In this document: positions 35,490 through 46,509 of the stretch, piece by piece
Layout: the number at the start of each line of letters is the position of its first letter
How positions within the stretch are numbered: position 1 is the first letter of the stretch
Assembly (NCBI GenBank): GCA_949825065.1
Contig: OX463859.1
Span: 22,895,847-22,959,846 of the forward strand
Source of the DNA: Odontocerum albicorne
Lineage: Eukaryota > Arthropoda > Insecta > Trichoptera > Odontoceridae
DNA: 64,000 nt
Reading direction: 5' to 3'
Notes under the pieces: generated by a model
Database searches by the model: none
What the model saw: the letters and a program-made list of their open reading frames with translations, nothing else
Told to the model about the DNA's origin: nothing
Program-made: the position numbers and the translations under genes

Positions 35490-36165
35490 AAGAAAAGCTA
35501 ACAAAATAATTAAACAGTACAAATATGATGAAAAGGTGGAGTGGAAGAAGATCGAGAAAATTATGGCCGGATAATGTGAGTAATGTTTTGGAAGAAGGTT
35601 ATCAGAAATGCTAGATGAACAGCACCGGTACAAAGATTATGTACTCGTAATAGGTGAATGGTTGCCGCTCAATCCTCGGTGATTCCGGCATGATTTCTAC
35701 AAGTCCCGGTGATGAGCTGGGTGAAGAGAAGAGATTCTTCATTGACCGGTAGAACTTTGTAGAAATAAAAACACAGTGGACATTTCAGACGAGAATATAT
35801 TGGATCAATTTGCGTAACTTACGTTTAGCCCATCGCACATCGCAAACACCTCGCTTATGACCGCTTATGCCGCCATTCTGCACTAGTTCAACGCTTGTCG
35901 CGTGTTTAACGCGCGCAGGGCCCATCAGATCAAATGCGAGTATAGTGATAATTCGAAGACCACACAAAGGGCCGTTTTATTACAATACAACACTATTAAA
36001 GCTACAATTTTCAGTCAGTTTACAATGTTGACATTTATCAAAATTGTAAAAGGTATGAAAGTGTTTTAGACGTAAAAGAGGCGAAATATATGTGTAGTGA
36101 TTGACAAATCTAGCACTTTCTTCTCACAATGAACAGTGTAAAAGTATGTATGTATAAAATAAAGA
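35490..36165 (+). mobile_element. alpha-LINE 3' end, interrupted
   Basis: The left part (35490-35640) has 'aacaaaataattaaacagta', 'agaagatcgagaaaattatg' and 'ttttggaagaaggttatcag'. The right part (36055-36165) has 'gtaaaagaggcgaaatatat' and the 3' terminus. Between them about 410 bp of unrelated, more GC-rich sequence (35643-36055) is inserted. Confidence 0.65.
35643..36055. other. Insert within alpha-LINE copy, possible solo LTR
   Basis: It splits the alpha-LINE. The inner part 35758-35990 contains balanced-GC sequence, a 60-codon minus ORF and tg/ca-type ends if read from about 35990 to 35758 on the minus strand. No clean target duplication was found, so the solo-LTR idea is only a suggestion. 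Confidence 0.35.
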
Positions 36166-36799
36166 AAGATACAGAGACGAAAACCACATTCACATAACCC
36201 TTATTCTAGTGTATTGTTATATTATAGTATTTTTTTGTTATTAATGCCTTATTCTGCCTATTCATAATTTAATTTTTTTCAAAGGTTACTTAATTTCGTA
36301 GGTCATTTCATTTCATAGGTAATTTTTCATGGGTCAACTCATTTAATTTCGCATGTATGGAAAAAACATAATATATATATTGAGTTCAGCATTATCTGCG
36401 GTTTCAAATATGCACTTGAGTCTGAAAACATATTCCTTACTGCTAAGAGAAATCAACTGTGATTTAGTTTAAAGGCTGTGTTTTCATATTTTTCACTGTA
36501 TATTTTTAACCAAAACTAAAAAATTTTAAATGCTTAGCAAAAAATTTATATCTTTATTAAAAAAAGTTAATTGAAAACAATTAATTAAAATAAGTAGATG
36601 AAAGAAGATTTATGTAAATGAACCCACTATTTACCGTGAGAATTAACGAATAGATTATTCATTAGAAAAAGAAATATTCAGATCAATTTCACAGCTGGGA
36701 AATTAAATATATTTAAATAATTTTAAACCATGTGAAATATGTAACAAGCATAAGTTACAATTAATTAAGGCATATTCATTCGTGAGCAATTATTGTTTT

Positions 36800-36960
36800 A
36801 GTAATCACAATTCCATGTATCCATACGATCAAGCCATTTCCCTGCCGTGGTAGGCACATGAGGAACGCCAGGTAGGATTTTCCTGCTATGCCTATAAGAG
36901 CTTCTCCACGTTTGAATGCAAGGTTCAAGACAAATAAAGACAGAACCTACGAAATAACTT
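36800..36960 (-). mobile_element. alpha-LINE-like 3' terminal fragment
   Basis: 'caagccatttccctgccgtg' followed by 'gtaggcacatgagg' is close to the reversed alpha-LINE end at 15408 ('catgccattttcctgtcggg'). It is a short, diverged fragment. Confidence 0.4.
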
Positions 36961-38100
36961 TGTAAAACTTTAGGCATTTTTTGTGTGTCTATATGTGAAA
37001 AGTCGACATACTCAACTCAAAAAATTTGATTCCTGACATTGTCTTGATTCTATGGTATTACCAATTACACACTCATCATGGAGCTTGATGTATATATTTT
37101 TTTTATTTAATAAAATAATCTATAACACAAACATTGACAAAGGCTATACCTATATAAAAATGTTTATCTCAAGAACTAATCCAATTTATATAGTAACTAA
37201 CTGAATTTTAATTTCCTTCATGTCATTTTTATTTTTACTCAACTTAATTTTAAATTTCTTAGAAATAGTTAACATGCAGACTAATAATTATTTAGCATGT
37301 ACTTGTCAACTCGTTCAAGCTATTTGCATTTTATTACATTCACTCAGATCTTGGTCCTCCCTGCTAATACTGTATGTTGACTAGCCTTATAAAGGTTAAG
37401 GTACGCTGGCTATATATGTTGTTTAGAACGTTGAGTATCTTAATAAACAATGTGTAATTAATTTTAAAAAATGCTTTTGGGGAAATTTTTGGTAATTTAT
37501 TATACAATCCACTATTACCATAATTGGCACCAAAATCCAGTGGGAATATTGGCTGACTACAGAATTCATCTTCCCTGGTTAAGATTCAAGATGGTTCGTC
37601 ACCAGTTCCCTAACCTCACTCACGTATTGTCCCATTATACGAGTACGAGTACGATATCCTCCCGTCTCAATCTCGACATGTCAAATCGTTATCCTTCAGA
37701 TTTGCTGTACAGGCTGCATTTAGGGAGGGGAGGTTTTATTATTTTTATAATATTTCTGAACAAATGTATGTTATTATAATGTGTTGTTTACTTTGCTATC
37801 AATAAAGGTATAAATATTAATTTAAAAAAAAGTTTTTTATTTGTTTTTATCGAAAATAAGGTCGTTGCAAGTATATGCTTTTCTTTGTTGCATGACTTGG
37901 TTTATTTTGTCAATTAAAGGCACATTATGAAGAAGCTTCTCAAGTATTTGGAAAAAACGAGCATAATTGATTATTGTTAAGCAGATAATTTCCCCATGCA
38001 AATAAAATTTGGTTCACGGTTTTCACATCTTCAGTAAATATACTATATTAACTCGTACTTCACATAAAACAGCGATTCTTTAACTTTTACATATTAAATT
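36961..38100. other. AT-rich intergenic DNA, no gene seen
   Basis: A 102-codon ORF at 37471-37779 carries no recognised motif. Its central part (37530-37720) is less AT-rich, but I could not assign it. Confidence 0.4.
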
Positions 38101-38124
38101 GTATTTCCTTATCATTTACTTAGT

Positions 38125-38487
38125 ATGAAGCGACTGGAAGCAGTCGAAATGTGGATACACCGGAGAACGCTACGGATACCCTGGACAGATATGGGCAGCA
38201 GCACAAGGGTTCTTCAAAGAGCCAAAGTTGATAGAGAGTTGCTGACTAATATTAAAATCCGAAAGGTGTCCTATTGGAGTCATGTACTTAGAGGCTCAAA
38301 GTACAAATTACTGCACCTGATCATCCAAGGCAAAATACAAGGCCGAAGAGGTGTTGACAGGAGGCAAATCTCCTGGCTCCGCAATATACGTGATTGGACT
38401 TGCATAAGGGGCGTCGTAGATCTTTTTCGGGCTGCCGGGAACAAAGATATCTACTCTCAGGTGATAGTCAACGTTGGGGGGACCTGA
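38125..38487 (+). pseudogene. delta-LINE reverse transcriptase C-terminus, intact frame
   Basis: An uninterrupted frame of about 120 codons has the order typical of one insect LINE group: 'LEAVEMWIHRRTLRIPWTD', 'LTNIKIRKVSYWSHVLRG', 'LLHLIIQGKIQGRRGVDR', 'ISWLRNIRDWT' and 'LFRAAGNKDIYSQVIVNV'. This is the region after the catalytic RT core. Catalytic motifs and the endonuclease are absent, so it is a truncated copy and not a working gene. Its open frame makes it the best-kept LINE coding piece in the window. Confidence 0.85.
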
Positions 38488-38565
38488 CATGACACTGGGA
38501 AGAAGAAGAAGATTTACGATTAGTTTAAATATATTTTTAATTTAACTGTTAGAACTATGCCAAAA

Positions 38566-38955
38566 ATTAGACTTCCTCCGTGGTTTCGAACCCTACACTG
38601 TGCTACTTCCCTCGAATCACACAGGCGTTTTTTCGCATAGTATTCTGGGGTATTAAAATACCTATGACTTCAGTCATATATGTTCTTAAAAAAATACATG
38701 CCGGTGTGCTCTGATTGTCACACTTTGGTGTGGCGACCTAGGACTTCAGACATAAAAAAAGGGAAAAAACATGACAGTACGCTCCGATTGTCTTACTTCA
38801 GTGTGCTATCGGATATTGTACAGCGGTGTGGCCGCTGAGTTTGCTGGTGTGCAACGGCTAATTCACTCAAAGAAAAAAAAACTCAACAACACAGCTTCAC
38901 TTTCCAACTGAATTGATGGAATGGCGAGGGGATTCTTGACTTTGAGGCTCCGCAA
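38566..38955 (+). mobile_element. A-family SINE with internal duplication
   Basis: The head has the B-box-like 'ggtttcgaaccctacac' (about 38581-38597). The core 'atgacttcagtcatat' occurs at about 38664, and the tail 'gaggggattcttgactttga' is near 38927. A stretch of about 70 bp around 'cggtgtgctctgattgtc' (about 38702) is repeated, diverged, at about 38775 ('agtacgctccgattgtct'), making this copy longer than its relatives. Confidence 0.65.
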
Positions 38956-39199
38956 CAACGAAGGTAAGATACTTCCCTTCCACCTGGGGGTTTCGGGTTC
39001 GATTCGTGATGATACCCGAAAACAAATGGACAAAAATCTGGTAAATAAGTTCATCTGGTGACAATATTGGCGCGCACTTAACCAACTCACTTGCGGTAGT
39101 ATTTCTGAATTTTCTTCTACAACCGGGGACGTTCGAAAGCCCTCATGTGAGAATGTATCATATATTTGTTTAATATTGTTTTCTTGAAACATGTATGAA

Positions 39200-39480
39200 T
39201 GTGATCGAGTGTAAAGGCGCTTTAACACCGTCCCAGCAGCTCAAAAGTCAATCTCACTTGCGGTGCACCTACTAGTGAAATAATGAGGCACTGACAACCG
39301 AGTAGCGGCGGTATATCCGTAGGTGAAAACTAATACCTTTCCCCATATAAGGAGAATGAAATAACTCCTTCCAGGGTAGCTCAAGCTCTATGGATGGCCT
39401 TGTCGTCTCAGTTTTTCTTCGCCACGAGATAACCAATGCTACCCAACTTGGACCGGGAGCATAACCTGTATTACTTTATT
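39200..39480. other. Unassigned patch of balanced GC
   Basis: The composition shifts to near 45 percent GC by eye between AT-rich flanks. No motif, inverted ends or repeat partner was recognised. It may be an unidentified repeat. Confidence 0.3.
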
Positions 39481-40441
39481 GTAAGCAAGCGGTTTGTATG
39501 ATAAAAATTATTAAATATTCAATGTCATTAGGCTTAGCGTTTATTGTGAATAAAATAAAAATATACAATAATAAATATGAAAAAACCGTTGAAATATTTT
39601 CCCATCAATTATTTTTTCAATAATTTAAAAAGTTTATTTGATTCTTGAGAATCTGTGATGTGAAGAAGCAAAGCCAACAGTGCAGATGGCATTTACCGAG
39701 TTGCCACTTCTGTTCACATGCAAAAGTAGGCGTGTGATTTGTGCAAGCCATTTGCATCGGAGCCATTGCTGTATGCATTCAGATGATGGATGCATGCTAC
39801 CCGGATGCTTTCTATTTAAACATAAATCAATGTATAGAAATATTATTGATTTAACATCGACTAACTCCCTGTCAAGCTACTTAACAAGCAATGTATACTC
39901 TCTTTTGATTTTTATTATTTCTTTCGCTCAAATTATTTATCTCTCGCAATCGGATGTTCGAATTTCGCATTCATGAAACAATCCTAAAAGACCGATGAAT
40001 CTCCTTCAGTTCTACAAGAAATCAATAAAGTGGACACTCCTACAAGATGTAGCTGATAGTCTGGACTATTAAAAATAATAATAAATTAACAATTGATATA
40101 GTGCCGTTTAGAAAGTATACAAAGAAACTTTAAAAAGTTTTCCGATATATGATAGTAACAAATTCGGCTTTAGGTGGAGTGTAATGTATGTGTGTAGTGT
40201 TCATATACAATCATAAATTTTGATAATACTTCCTAAAAAGGGTTGTCTTCAATTGCTTCCTAAAGCTGTAGACGCCTTCCATATCTTTAACACTTATAGT
40301 CAGATCAATTCACACCATAGGACGAGCAATGGCGAAAGTGCTATCATGATATCTCACCATATTGGATCGATCAGAACAATAAATTTATTCGATGAAGATG
40401 AAATCGATCTGAAAGTTTTACTTCTATCCAAAGCATTATTT

Positions 40442-41170
40442 CTTCTCCTGACTGCATCCCAACTCACTGTCTGCGAAAACTGTTGGGGTCAGCTCTCCTC
40501 GTCCTCAGGTTGTATGCTCTTCTGTCCCGGACTACGTCCCCCAAGTCGTGCCTCTACATCAGGTTATCTTTTTGCAGCACCCATGAATTCTTTGGTCTTC
40601 CTCTGGTTGTTATTTGAGGAAGATCCATGGAGATTGCCTGGTTCACAATGTGATCGGGTGCTCTGCGTCCAACGTGCCCATACCATCTCAATCGCCTCTC
40701 CTCCATCTTACTGTTGATGTATATAACACCTAGGCTTCCACGAATGCGTGAGCTTTTTATTTTGTCTCTTAGGGGCACACCAGTTGACCATCTTAGCATG
40801 CGCATTTCAGCAGTTTCTAGTTGCCTAGAGTAAAGTTATACATCGTCCAGCATTCGGAGCCATAGAGCAGTGCGGGTCTGACAATCGTTTAGTATACTTT
40901 TAATTTTAACTTTACTGGCATTTTCGGATCACATAGAACTCTCGTCATTGATCTAAACTTCATCCATCCCACACTATTTCTATGTGTTACATCTGCTGCA
41001 CATCCTCCATCGCTATGGATGAGTGACCCAAGATACTTAAAGGAGTCACAATTTGGTAATGTTTCTCTATCCATTTGCATTACGGGAGTGACAGCATTTG
41101 TGTTCTCGAATGGTCTGAGCTCCTTGTTGTTTCCAGTTCTTCGTATATGTCTTTCATCGCCTCATCTCCG
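40442..41170 (-). mobile_element. beta-LINE, longest copy, with TSD
   Basis: This is a 729-bp 5'-truncated insertion. The minus-strand translation has, in order, 'CDSFKYLGSLIHSDGGC' (about 41000-41060), 'VGWMKFRSMTRVLCD', 'PVKLKLKVY', a degraded 'SECWT', 'MRMLRWSTGVPLRDKI', 'SLGVIYINSKMEERRLRWYG' and 'TTRGRPKNSWV'. There are frameshifts at about 40885, 40810 and 40555. The 11-bp repeat aagcattattt at 40431-40441 and 41171-41181 (14/15 when extended) is the target duplication. The 165-codon plus-strand ORF here is antisense. Confidence 0.9.
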
Positions 41171-41329
41171 AAGCATTATTTGTCAAACACAAAATCGAAA
41201 AATACAATAGAAGCGTCTCATTAAAGGATTTAATTACAGGGGCAAAATTTGAAATCTATTCATTCGTGATACATGAGCCAATAAGGACTATTTAGAAGCG
41301 AACCAATATAACAATTCTCAGTTCACTTT

Positions 41330-41800
41330 TAAATAGTGAACTAAGTATCTTATTAAGACTCTCATCTTCGCCATATGTATGTATTGTGTGACTCTCGGAG
41401 CAAGCGATAGACGTAGAATAGATGCATTTTAAATGTGGTGCTAGAAAAGAATGTTACAAATTTCATGGATATCAAGGCAAACTAACGCCTCTATTCTCGA
41501 AGAACTGAGAATCAACAACAAATTGTCGATAATACGCCTTCGACTAGTCTTCCAATTCTTTGGGCATATTACGCATAGCGAAGGTGACAGATTAAGAATG
41601 TTTGTGGTTACTGAACGCGTGGAAAAATGACGCATAAGAGAAAGAATCCCAATGCGTTTGACTGACCAAGAGAGAGAAACCACTGGACTACCCTTGACAA
41701 CTGTCTTTCGAGCTGCGGAGTGCAGGAATAAATGGAAGGGAATCGTCGGAGGCTATCATGAGTCACGATGCTCGGTTATGAGATACACGATAAGATGAAT
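41330..41800 (+). mobile_element. gamma-LINE reverse transcriptase tail
   Basis: Across frameshifts it reads 'RRIDAF' (about 41408), a tryptophan-poor 'WTSRRTN' equivalent, 'ILEELRINNKLSIIRLR' (about 41495-41545), 'FFGHITHSEGD', 'RKRIPMRLTDQ', 'TTVFRAAECRNKWKGIVGGY' and 'HESRCSVM'. This is the gamma-LINE order also seen at 13110-13530, with better conservation. It has several frameshifts and stops and is inactive. Confidence 0.8.
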
Positions 41801-44480
41801 ATAACAATATTTCTGACTACCATATATCTGTCTAGCAACTACAAAACAAACCAAAGTCTAAAAATGTATAAATCATGCTGACCAGAATGAATAGAATTAC
41901 AATAATCGAGACGCGATTCAACAAATAACTTTACTAATGCTTTTATTTATTTCGTTGGAAGACTTCAACGTACAAATTTTAACTTTCTAACATTATAGAA
42001 ACCCCCAGGAATCGTAAAATCTATTTGTCCTCGAAAGTGATTTACTTAAGGGATAAGCACAAAGAAATTCGATTTGATTTTTTTTTTTTGAAAAATACCA
42101 ACACCTATGACTGATAACGCCCCTACGTCGAAAATATCTTATCTAAGTGGTGAAGCCACCTAGAGAAATTCAACATGAACTCAACGGAGATTCAATAAAA
42201 CTTCAACTATGCAAAGCGTATGCATTTCATTCCTGGTCACGCCTTAGTTGACTCAGAGTACACCATAATCTTTGTGGCAGATCAAATCCTTAAAGAAGCA
42301 CGTCAGAGATTTCCAATCGACGAATGATTCCATTACTGCCTCCTACTATGCAGTGAGCTCATGTTATGTTTTTCTTAACTAAATCGTTCTATCAATCCAT
42401 CGTTATCGGTTATCAGAATATCGGAAGGTTATCGGAATTTCAGGAGAGCTGCAGGAGGATAGAAAATACCCGCGCATTGATAGCGTGTATTTTAGACACA
42501 CATTCTGGTATTTATTCATTAAAGCGTCGTATTACAGATTAGGAGACATCATGTTTGCAAGAACCGAACGTCACGCTTATACAACATGTGGAAGGTTTCG
42601 ATTCTGCAAAGCAGATTGCATCTCGTTCTACAAGTGAGCCCATGTGTTTTCTATATCTCAAGATCTATCCATAAAATTCTTGAAAAAATCTATTATCCTT
42701 GTTCTATGTAAGTGTTTTTCCACTAAAAACAAATATAATTCTTTAACAATATAAAATAAGTCTTCTACAATTACGTAAGTGTACTTGGTAAAATTTGGTA
42801 ATATTTAGTGATATACTCGTACATACATATATTGAACTTAAATATACATATTAATATTAAATAATTTGAAACACTGACTTTGTAATTTATTATTTATACT
42901 GCTGTTTGTATCTTCATGCTAGTTTAAGACAAAGTTTTGTACTTTTTGTCAATAATTTTAAATACTTGTATAACTTGTCATATGATCATTTGTATATAAA
43001 AGAAACTATTGTGTCGTAAATAAAATCAAATAAAATAAATAAATAAATATTGTCTCTTAACCACACTCTTCAATACGTTCGTATCATTCATTCGTATCAC
43101 CCCCAAATATAAGTCAATAGAAGAGCATGTATGACGAGATGTATGTATCTGAACTAAGTGAAAGCTGTGTATATAAATAAAAAGGAATAGTGATATATCC
43201 TCTATGCATAACCCAAAAGGGATATGATATAATATTATGTACATATGAAAGCGAAATCTTATACTGATAGTTAATTATTCTTGAACCAGTTCATGATGGT
43301 TCATTTCAAACTAGTAATTTAGTTATCTTGAACCACTTTTCTGCCAAAACAAGTTAAAATTAACTATTTTACTTATGAAAATAATCATGGCGCCTCTTGT
43401 GAATATTTAACCGATTGTATAACTCAGTACAATAGAATGATACAACTAGCTCATGGCATTCATCTTAGTGCTGACTAATAAAAAAAAAGAGAGGTTTGGC
43501 AGCCTCCAGTCATCTCTTCGCTGTTTCAAGTGCACTTATTACAACACAAAGCCTCTTCAGTTAGATAACGTGATGATTAAATACCTCTTGACCAGTTTTT
43601 ACAATCATAAATGTGAGTAATTAGTTTACTCTTCTAGAAGTGTTTACGTTTTTTTTATTCATCAAATTCATTCAACATGGTATTATGACTGATGTATGAA
43701 AGTGAATCTGTGTACATTGGAAATTCATATGAAAAAAAAAACAAGCCTCATTTTTATGGTGTATACTCGTATAATGATTGATTACTATTTTTAATACGTA
43801 AGTTCTTCGTGAAATTCTATAATAGGTAAATAGGCTTTATTTTTATTATTATCTATGGTAAAACGTCTTCCGTTGTTGTTTATACGTCGTGTTTATGGCC
43901 CAATGTGTCGATGTTTCGAGAGCAGTCTAATTCTCATCTTCAAGACTTGATGGTTATCAACTTCACAATATTTATACTCTTTTACAATTGCGTTGTAAAA
44001 TAATATAAAGATTGTTGTCATATCGCAATCGCTTCCAACCATACAGATTCATTTTTAAAGAAAGTTTAAGTGAAAATTAAACTGGAAGCCTTTTTTTAAA
44101 ATTTGTGTTCCAATGGGAATCAATTCTTTGAATTGAAGATGGGCGTCGATTTAACTTAACAATGAAGGTCGTCAATTCTCGTATATATTTCTAACACATT
44201 GTTTGCATACCAAAGGGGCCACTTGATCAATCCAAGGGTACATACCTTTCAATGTAACTTATTTCATACAATGTGACTTTAATAATCCTTTTGAACGCCC
44301 CAATTCCATCAGCCTGCCTACATTCTAGAGGAAGTCTATTCTGTGCTCTGAGACTAGCCTTTTCAAAAGATAGTTAGATTAGTTTGTTGTTCCGCCATGT
44401 ATAACTTCTATTTTGCCAACAATAAAATTTTTTTTTTCAGCTTAGAGTCAAAGAACACACATAATTGAAAATTAACAATG
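41801..44480. other. AT-rich intergenic DNA, one exon-like patch
   Basis: Most of it is AT-rich without genes. At 42100-42640 the composition is more balanced, and a possible small exon lies at 42543-42633 (separate entry). A 'cccaatgtgtcgatgtttcg' string near 43900 recalls Penelope-like ends but is isolated. Confidence 0.4.
42543..42633 (+). other. Candidate orphan exon, cysteine-rich
   Basis: A pyrimidine-poor but usable acceptor (ttacagattag) precedes 42543 and a consensus-like donor (caa/gtgagc) follows 42633. The frame from the ATG at 42551 encodes a short basic segment ending 'CGRFRFCKADCISFY', with cysteines spaced C-x5-C-x3-C. The C-x3-C step occurs in disulfide-stabilised peptides such as insect defensins, but nothing else supports that. 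No partner exon was found within a few kb. It may well be chance. Confidence 0.2.
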
Positions 44481-44484
44481 TCTG

Positions 44485-44605
44485 TTGACTATTTGATAAG
44501 ACACTGCGGGTTGTTTGTTGTGGGTTCGATTTCCCGTTATAGTTCGGAAATTCTAGGATGAGTCCTGTGGCAGCTCACAAATTTGCTCCAATACAACCTT
44601 ATGTA
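44485..44605 (+). mobile_element. tRNA-headed SINE, half of an inverted pair
   Basis: The head 'gactatttgataagacact' has the perfect B-box 'tgtgggttcgatttccc' (about 44518-44534). The body 'tcctgtggcagctcacaaat' is repeated in reverse orientation at about 45195-45225. The chimeric insertion at 44700-45167 lies between the two copies. Confidence 0.6.
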
Positions 44606-44699
44606 ATGTATTTACATAAATAACTAGTTATTTATTAGAATTAAGGCTTATATTAAAGTTGATAAAATAATTAAAATTACTGAACATCGTTACAAGGTT

Positions 44700-45167
44700 C
44701 TCCCTGGCTCCATCCCAATTCATTGTCTGGGAAGACTGTTCCATAAAGCTTCGGTTTGTTTGACTAGGTTTTTTTTATCCACCGATTGTCATCGGACGTG
44801 GAACCAGAGTGGCCCAGCTAACTAGGGCTGTATCCGCTGTCATTGGTCATGTAATGGCCCATTATCGGATTATTCTAATGAGCCTGGATACCCATTAGCG
44901 ATGGTGTATGTGACTAGTACCCGAATATGTCGAGTTGCCACACCCACCATTTGTGAGCCGCCGCTAACATGCGAGACAGACGCTCACTGCTTCTCACTTT
45001 AGCCGTACTTTTGGGATCCCCCGACGGATTGGTTACCATCAACTTCACCCTCAAGTCCGTTGCCCGTCGGTCACCGCGTGGAGGTATGAGGAGCATAGTG
45101 GGAGAAGCTGTGTCGGTCCAGTCCCTAGGACCAATGTATTGCGCTATAACCACCCGATCGACAACAT
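44700..45167 (-). mobile_element. Chimeric retro-insertion with beta-LINE tail, 17-bp TSD
   Basis: This 468-bp insert is bounded by the perfect 17-bp repeat aacatcgttacaaggtt at 44683-44699 and 45168-45184. On the minus strand its last 45 bp or so ('gggatggagccagggag' at the 3' end) are the beta-LINE 3' end. The preceding 420 bp are unrelated to the LINE coding region and clearly GC-richer than the flanks. That head carries an 80-codon ORF starting MVIAQYIGPRDWTD (44914-45153), which I do not recognise. The structure is that of a SINE-like element or a template-switch chimera moved by the beta-LINE. Confidence 0.8.
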
Positions 45168-45184
45168 AACATCGTTACAAGGTT

Positions 45185-45250
45185 GTATTTGGGCAAATTT
45201 GTGAGCTGTCACAGGACTCATCCTACATTTTCTGGACTATAGTAGCCAGA
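45185..45250 (-). repeat. SINE body, other half of inverted pair
   Basis: On the minus strand 'gtaggatgagtcctgtgaca' continues into 'gctcacaaatttgccc', the same as 44548-44595 with few changes. Confidence 0.65.
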
Positions 45251-45289
45251 TTTTATGAAGAATTTCTATATACTCGTAGTGTTCACGTC

Positions 45290-45350
45290 AAGCATATTCA
45301 ACATATTTCTAGTTTGCTGGAAGAGATTGCCGCATGGCATACAATAAACA
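45290..45350 (+). repeat. B-family SINE body fragment
   Basis: 'gctggaagagattgccgcat' and 'ggcatacaataaa' match the B-family body. Confidence 0.45.
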
Positions 45351-45521
45351 TGGCTTTATTGAAGTAATGTTTACTACTGCACGTAAGGTTTTTTTCAAAT
45401 CCCCCAAAATTTAACTAATCGGTTTAGAATTCTAATTTATCTACAAGTTTCAGATTAAAAATTTTTTTTTTTTTAGTTGTTTAAAGTGTTTCGTTTCTTT
45501 GTTATAAATAACATATTTAAA

Positions 45522-45752
45522 TAATAAATAAATAAATATAGATTTATTGATAGCAACATAGTGTGTACATATATACTCGTACATACTACACGAATATCCT
45601 GAAATTACATATATATCTCTCAGGATAATGTCGAATAAAAAACATTTCAAATAGAGGCTATCAAAAGATTTGGGCTCATCTCATAACATCCTCCAATCAA
45701 GATACCCCCCCCCCCCATCAGTAAAGAGCAAGCCCGGCCTTGAAGACATCAA
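45522..45752 (-). repeat. D-family interspersed repeat
   Basis: It shares 'gatttattgatagcaacata', 'gaggctatcaaaagatttgg' and 'gcaagcccggcc' with the copy at 30912-31140. It contains a run of 14 C at about 45704-45717, which is rare in this AT-rich setting. Strand is inferred from the A/T-rich edge. Confidence 0.6.
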
Positions 45753-46001
45753 ATATTGTACTTGTAAAAAAAAGTAATATGCCAATCATTATTTGTTTCT
45801 AAATACCCTTTGAATCCTTGAAAACAAATTTCAATATTTACATTTTGAAAACATTATTGTTGTTTTTAACTATTTTTTATGTTTTGATTTTATAAAAGAA
45901 ATAAATAATTTAATATTCTTAATTATTACTCAACAATGCTGTTTTCACGATACTCACATTCATTTTGCAAGTATCAATATATCGTATAATATCATTTTGC
46001 A

Positions 46002-46484
46002 AGTATCATAAAATCGTAAAAGTATACCAAACGATTGTCAGACCCGCACTCCTCTATAGCTCCGAATGCTGGACGATGTATAACTCTTACTCCAGGCAAC
46101 TTGAAACTGCTGAAACGCGCATGCTAAGATGGTCAGCTGGTGTGTCCTAAAGAGACAAAATAAAAGTTCACGCATTCGTGGAAGCCTAGGTGTTACTGAC
46201 ATCAACAGTAAGATGGAGGGGAGGTGATTGAGATGGTGTGGGCACGTTAGACGCAGAGCACCTTATCACATTGTGAACCAGGCAATCTCCATGGCCCTTG
46301 CTCGAATAACAACCAGAGGAAGACCAAAAAATTCGTGGGTGGTGCCAAAAGATAACCTGATGCAAAGGCACGGCCTAGGGGACGTTGTCCGGGACAAAAG
46401 AGCATACCACCTGAAGACGAGGAGAGCTGACCCCAACAGTCTTCGCCGACAGAGAGTTGGGATGGAGCCAGAGAGAAGAAGATA
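46002..46484 (+). mobile_element. beta-LINE, plus-strand copy with imperfect TSD
   Basis: The translation starts 'KVYQTIVRPALLYSSECWT' (about 46015-46075), then 'RQLETAETRMLRWSAGVS', a stop, a frameshift, 'RWCGHVRRRAPYHIVNQAI', 'TTRGRPKNSWVVPKDNLMQR' and 'TRRADPNSLRRQRV'. The 3' end is 'gggatggagccagagagaag'. Flanks 45979-46001 and 46485-46507 are 23-bp repeats with two differences, consistent with an older target duplication. The 85-codon frame at 46228-46485 is part of this remnant. Confidence 0.88.
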
Positions 46485-46509
46485 ATATCGTTTAATATCA
46501 GTTTGCATC

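Noticed and set aside
38863..39228. 121-codon minus-strand ORF
   Set aside because: Most of it is antisense to the tail of the A-family SINE at 38566-38955. The remainder shows no recognised motif.
40220..40717. The longest ORF of the window, 165 codons, plus strand
   Set aside because: Its second half is exactly antisense to the beta-LINE reverse transcriptase tail (40442-41170, minus) and its first half is AT-rich sequence with no motif.
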